Shown here: in pieces, positions 61,073 through 64,000 of the stretch
Layout of the letters: every line of letters begins with the position of its first letter
How positions within the stretch are numbered: the stretch's first letter is position 1
The notes under the pieces: model-generated
What the model was told of the DNA's origin: nothing
Seen by the model: only the letters and a program-made list of their open reading frames with translations
Database searches by the model: none
Program-made: the position numbers and the translations under genes
From: Phycisphaerae bacterium
Lineage (GTDB): Bacteria; Planctomycetota; Phycisphaerae; UBA1845
Direction of reading: 5' to 3'
Assembly: GCA_013360585.1 (NCBI GenBank)
Contig: JABWBH010000042.1
Span: 1 to 64,000 of the forward strand
Length of the DNA: 64,000 bases

Positions 61073-62323
61073 TTGAACATCTGCAAGAGCATTTGCGTCC
61101 TCGGGTTGGGACTGGGGCTGATCGGGTGTGCGTCGGCACGGCGACCGAGCGAGCCGATGTCGGCGGCGTCGCTGGCGTCGGCGGGATACCTCAAGTATTG
61201 GGAGGTGGACCTGCCGTTTGAAAAAGGCGAAACCGTCCGCGAGGCGACGCTCGTCGATGAGAACCTCTACGTCACCTCCTCCCGAGGGTACTTCTACGCG
61301 GTCCAGGCCGAAGAAGGCCTGTTGCGCTGGATGAAGGACATCACCCGACCGGAGTACACGATCTACCGGCCTTCGCATCTGAATTCCGCCTCGGGACCGG
61401 GACCGCTGTGCGTCGTAACCACGACAAAGACGGTGCTTCTGGATCGTTACACCGGCGACGTGCTGCGGCAGTTCGTTCCGGAGTTTGCACCCGGAAGCGG
61501 GGCGGTCGGCGATGACACCCGATTGTATTACGGCGGGGCGGACGGGCTGGTGCATTGTCTCTCCTGGAATCACCCCTTCGGGGCGCGGCCGATGAACCGG
61601 TGGGAGGTCGAGGCGGGCGGACCGGTTCGTGCGGCGCCCGTGCTCTTCGGCGACCGGATCATCGTCGCGTCGCAGGGCGGGCTGATCATGAGTCTGGTTG
61701 CGTTCGACAAGAGGTTCAACTGGCGGGCGCGGACCGAGGACGCGATCATCGCGGACCCGTGGGTGGACGCCGGCGGCGTGTACGTGGCCAGCCTCGATCG
61801 TTCTCTTTACAAGTTTGACGCCTTCACCGGGGCGCAGAAGTGGCGGTTCCGGTTCCCGCGGCCTTTGACCACGCCGCCGGTCGTGACGCGCAGCACGGTG
61901 TATCAGTACGCACCGACGGTGGGGCTGACCGCGATCGACGCGGACCTCGGCGACGAACGATGGGTTCGCGCGGACGCGGTGGCGTTCGTGGCGATGCGCC
62001 CCGGCGAGGTCGTCCTGCTCACGGAGCGGGGGACGCTCGAAGCGGTGGACGGCGATACCGGACAGACGATCCGCGACCTCGGAGCGACGGGCATCGGGAC
62101 GACCGTCCCGAACGTGCGCGATGACCGGATCATTGCCCTGACCGCGGACGGAAAGGTCTTCTGCGCCCGGCCGGATACGACGCCGTATCTGCGCCGCCAG
62201 CAGGTGCTCGCCGCGCAGGACCGGCTGGAAAGCGCGCCGAACACGGCGCAGGACGCCCCGCCTCCTCCTCCCGCGCCGCAGGCGTCGTCGCGCGATCCGT
62301 TCCGCAGTGAGCGGGACAAGTAG
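61073..62323 (+). CDS. Lipoprotein with PQQ-type beta-propeller
   Basis: The 416-aa product starts at TTG 61073 (AGGAG eight bases upstream) with signal peptide and lipobox (VLGLGLGLIGCAS). The mature part is built of repeated beta strands of PQQ/BamB type: REATLVDENLYVTSSRGYFYAV, KTVLLDRYTGDVLRQF, VAFDKRFNWRARTEDA, VASLDRSLYKFDAFTG, and so on, about seven blades. Such propellers scaffold outer-membrane or periplasmic complexes, but BamB identity is not established. The C-terminal Pro/Ala tail is disordered. Confidence 0.8.
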   Translation: MNICKSICVLGLGLGLIGCASARRPSEPMSAASLASAGYLKYWEVDLPFEKGETVREATLVDENLYVTSSRGYFYAVQAEEGLLRWMKDITRPEYTIYRPSHLNSASGPGPLCVVTTTKTVLLDRYTGDVLRQFVPEFAPGSGAVGDDTRLYYGGADGLVHCLSWNHPFGARPMNRWEVEAGGPVRAAPVLFGDRIIVASQGGLIMSLVAFDKRFNWRARTEDAIIADPWVDAGGVYVASLDRSLYKFDAFTGAQKWRFRFPRPLTTPPVVTRSTVYQYAPTVGLTAIDADLGDERWVRADAVAFVAMRPGEVVLLTERGTLEAVDGDTGQTIRDLGATGIGTTVPNVRDDRIIALTADGKVFCARPDTTPYLRRQQVLAAQDRLESAPNTAQDAPPPPPAPQASSRDPFRSERDK

Positions 62324-62520
62324 GAGGGGGTTGGTTTATTGCGGTTGCCGGTTTCGCTCCCGGTAGGTTTGGCGTTTCCAGTTCACTTGTCATTCTCGAT
62401 TCCGCGGCAAGAGACGAGACGGGCGATCACGCGGGCTGAAGCCCGCGGCTCAGGAGGCGCTCTATCAGGGGGCGCTCTACATAGTAAGGATTGGAAGCCG
62501 GGAGCTTCGAGCGGACCGCT
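62324..62520. repeat. Intergenic GCGGGCTGAAGCCCGC palindrome and duplicated GGGGCGCTCTA
   Basis: The gap before purH has GCGGGCTGAAGCCCGC followed by GGCTCAGG (62431-62454), the same unit as at 5734-5757. Two GGCGCTCTA copies (62456-62464, 62471-62479) follow. No gene is seen. Confidence 0.6.
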
Positions 62521-64000
62521 ATGAACATCCGCCGCGCGCTCATCAGCGTCTACGACAAGACCGGCATCGTCGAGTTCGCCCGCGCGCTGCACGACGAGTT
62601 CGGCGTCGAGATTCTTTCCACCGGCGGGACCGCGAAACTGCTTTCGGGAAGCGGCGTCCCGGTGACGCTCGTCGAGGACGTCACCGGGTTCCCGGAGATG
62701 CTCGACGGACGGGTGAAGACGCTGCACCCGAAAATTTTCGCCGGAATCCTCGCCGACCGCGACAATCCCGAGCACCTGCGCCAGCTCGAGGCGATCGGCG
62801 TCAAGCCGATCGACCTGGTGGTGGTCAACCTCTACCCCTTCGAGACGGTCGTGGCCGATCCGAACTGCACGTTCGAGCAGGCCGTCGAGATGATCGACAT
62901 CGGCGGTGTGTCGCTGCTGCGCGCGGCGGCGAAGAATCATAAACATGTGCTGGTTCCTGGCGGCGAGGAGGATTTGAGATCGCTGCTCCTCTGGATGCGC
63001 GGAGATGAGCTGAGTGATGACGGTTGGGGGAGGGTCCGGCGCGATTATGCTCGCAATGCTTATTTACGAACCTGTGAATACGACGCCGCGATCACGACGT
63101 GGCTTGGCGCTGTTGATACCCCGGACGGAAAGCCGACGTTTCGATTTCTGCGCTTGCTGGACTGGGGCCCGCTCCGTTACGGAGAAAACTCGCACCAGGG
63201 GGCGGAATTGCTTCAGGATTCGCAACGCCGGCGCCCGATGGACCTGACCGTCGCCGACTGTTTTCTGAATGACGAGGTTGAGTTTTCGTACAATAACTAC
63301 CTCGACGCCGACGCCGCGTTGCGGTTGAGTGCGGAGCTGACGCGGACCGGCAGCCGACCGGCCTGTGTGTTCGTCAAACATAACAATCCTTGCGGCGCCG
63401 GCGTTGGAGGGGACAAGATTGAGGTTTACCGCCGCGCGTATCTGGGCGACCCCAACGCCGCGATGGGCGGCATCCTCGCCGTCAACTTTGAGGTCGATGC
63501 CGAGTTCGCCGCCGCCGTGATGGAAACTTTCGATCGGTTCGGCAGACCTCTCAAGGACGCCGGGGCGTCGAATGCACCGGGCGGGTTTTTCCTGGAAGTC
63601 TGGGTCGCGTCAGGCTTCACGAACGACGCGACCCAGGTGATTCGCACGCGCAAGCCGTGGGGAGAAAAGGTGCGGCTCCTCTCCGTGGGGGACATGACCG
63701 CCCCGCCAGACCCCGACGTCCTGGAGTACCGCTCGATCACCGGCGGAATGCTGGTGCAGACGCCGGACCTGGTGGGCTTGAATGAGGAGCAGTGGAAAGT
63801 CGTGACGAAGCGGGCGCCCACGGAATCTGAGATGGCGGACCTGAGGTTGGCCTGGCTGATCTCGAAACACACCAAGTCCAACGCGATCAGCCTCGTGCGC
63901 GGCGGGCAACTCATCGGCAACGGGGCGGGGCAGATGTCGCGGGTGATGTCCTGCCGCATTGCGGTGTGGTTGGCGCGGGAAAACGGGCATCTGGTAGAAG
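62521..64000 (+). CDS. purH: Bifunctional purine biosynthesis protein PurH, cut by window end
   Basis: The frame starts at ATG 62521 and is still open after 493 residues at the window edge. The first 140 or so residues are the MGS-like IMP cyclohydrolase domain (RALISVYDKTGIVEFARAL, EILSTGGTAKLL, DGRVKTLHPKI). The AICAR formyltransferase domain follows, with LRYGENSHQ (218-226), FVKHNNPCGAG (catalytic K286/H287) and KHTKSNAI (449-456). The enzyme does the last two steps of IMP synthesis. Ser replaces the usual Pro in YGENPHQ, and RVMS replaces RVDS (474-477). Confidence 0.95.
   Translation, partial: MNIRRALISVYDKTGIVEFARALHDEFGVEILSTGGTAKLLSGSGVPVTLVEDVTGFPEMLDGRVKTLHPKIFAGILADRDNPEHLRQLEAIGVKPIDLVVVNLYPFETVVADPNCTFEQAVEMIDIGGVSLLRAAAKNHKHVLVPGGEEDLRSLLLWMRGDELSDDGWGRVRRDYARNAYLRTCEYDAAITTWLGAVDTPDGKPTFRFLRLLDWGPLRYGENSHQGAELLQDSQRRRPMDLTVADCFLNDEVEFSYNNYLDADAALRLSAELTRTGSRPACVFVKHNNPCGAGVGGDKIEVYRRAYLGDPNAAMGGILAVNFEVDAEFAAAVMETFDRFGRPLKDAGASNAPGGFFLEVWVASGFTNDATQVIRTRKPWGEKVRLLSVGDMTAPPDPDVLEYRSITGGMLVQTPDLVGLNEEQWKVVTKRAPTESEMADLRLAWLISKHTKSNAISLVRGGQLIGNGAGQMSRVMSCRIAVWLARENGHLVE

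Overview
The window looks like chromosomal DNA of a high-GC Gram-negative bacterium, most likely a planctomycete of the Phycisphaerae-like kind. That placement is inference from gene style: clustered Hanks-type kinases with an FHA partner, many signal-peptide or lipoprotein genes of unknown function, a short protein with a QPFEPFRV motif that I associate with planctomycetes, an Lgt with a large insert, and dispersed palindromic intergenic repeats. No rRNA or CRISPR array is present. There is one tRNA gene.

Region 1 (1-5463) is the right end of an integrated mobile element sitting in the 3' end of a tRNA-Pro(UGG) gene (5464-5538, minus strand). Its plus-strand genes are chained by 4-base stop/start overlaps: two tiny proteins, an excisionase-like HTH, a zinc-ribbon RepA-like ATPase, a TubC-N-like protein, an ERCC4 nuclease, a Cro/cI-like repressor with a probably leaderless promoter, and a tyrosine integrase. 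The integrase frame runs on through the tRNA into the chromosome. Two repeat arrays (426-524 and 2319-2490) could be initiator sites. An antisense 82-aa gene lies inside the TubC-N-like frame.

Region 2 (5805-15945) is metabolic: a large Orn/Lys/Arg decarboxylase, a short 2-isopropylmalate synthase, a secreted NTF2-like protein, a cysteine desulfurase, a lipoprotein methyltransferase, and a minus-strand operon pdxJ-dapA-membrane protein-64-aa protein. Region 3 (15992-23590) has three paralogous Ser/Thr kinases with the same N-terminal domain (DYG in place of DFG) but different C-terminal modules, headed by an FHA protein. A lipoprotein gene and a GT39-like membrane glycosyltransferase gene then converge and overlap.

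Region 4 (26497-36054) is a minus-strand nuoH-J-K-L-M-N operon without nuoI, ending in a ferritin-like gene. A roughly 1 kb gene-free stretch follows. Region 5 (37070-43438), plus strand, has a secreted protein, etfB-etfA, a secreted phospholipase C-like protein with a C-terminal Ada-type zinc domain, a cyclodeaminase, a small zinc-ribbon-like protein and lgt. Region 6 (43489-55456) has a possible BshC relative with a GT2 enzyme, a TPR lipoprotein, a small membrane protein, an ABC/FtsX exporter pair, a TauE exporter, another GT2, a sugar-nucleotide epimerase and NAD(P)HX dehydratase. Region 7 (55751-64000) has a secreted protein, a peptide ABC uptake operon (oppA-B-C like), a PQQ-repeat lipoprotein and purH, which runs off the right edge.

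All calls come from reading the sequence and from knowledge of protein families; no database search was run. Residue numbers are counted by hand and approximate for long proteins.
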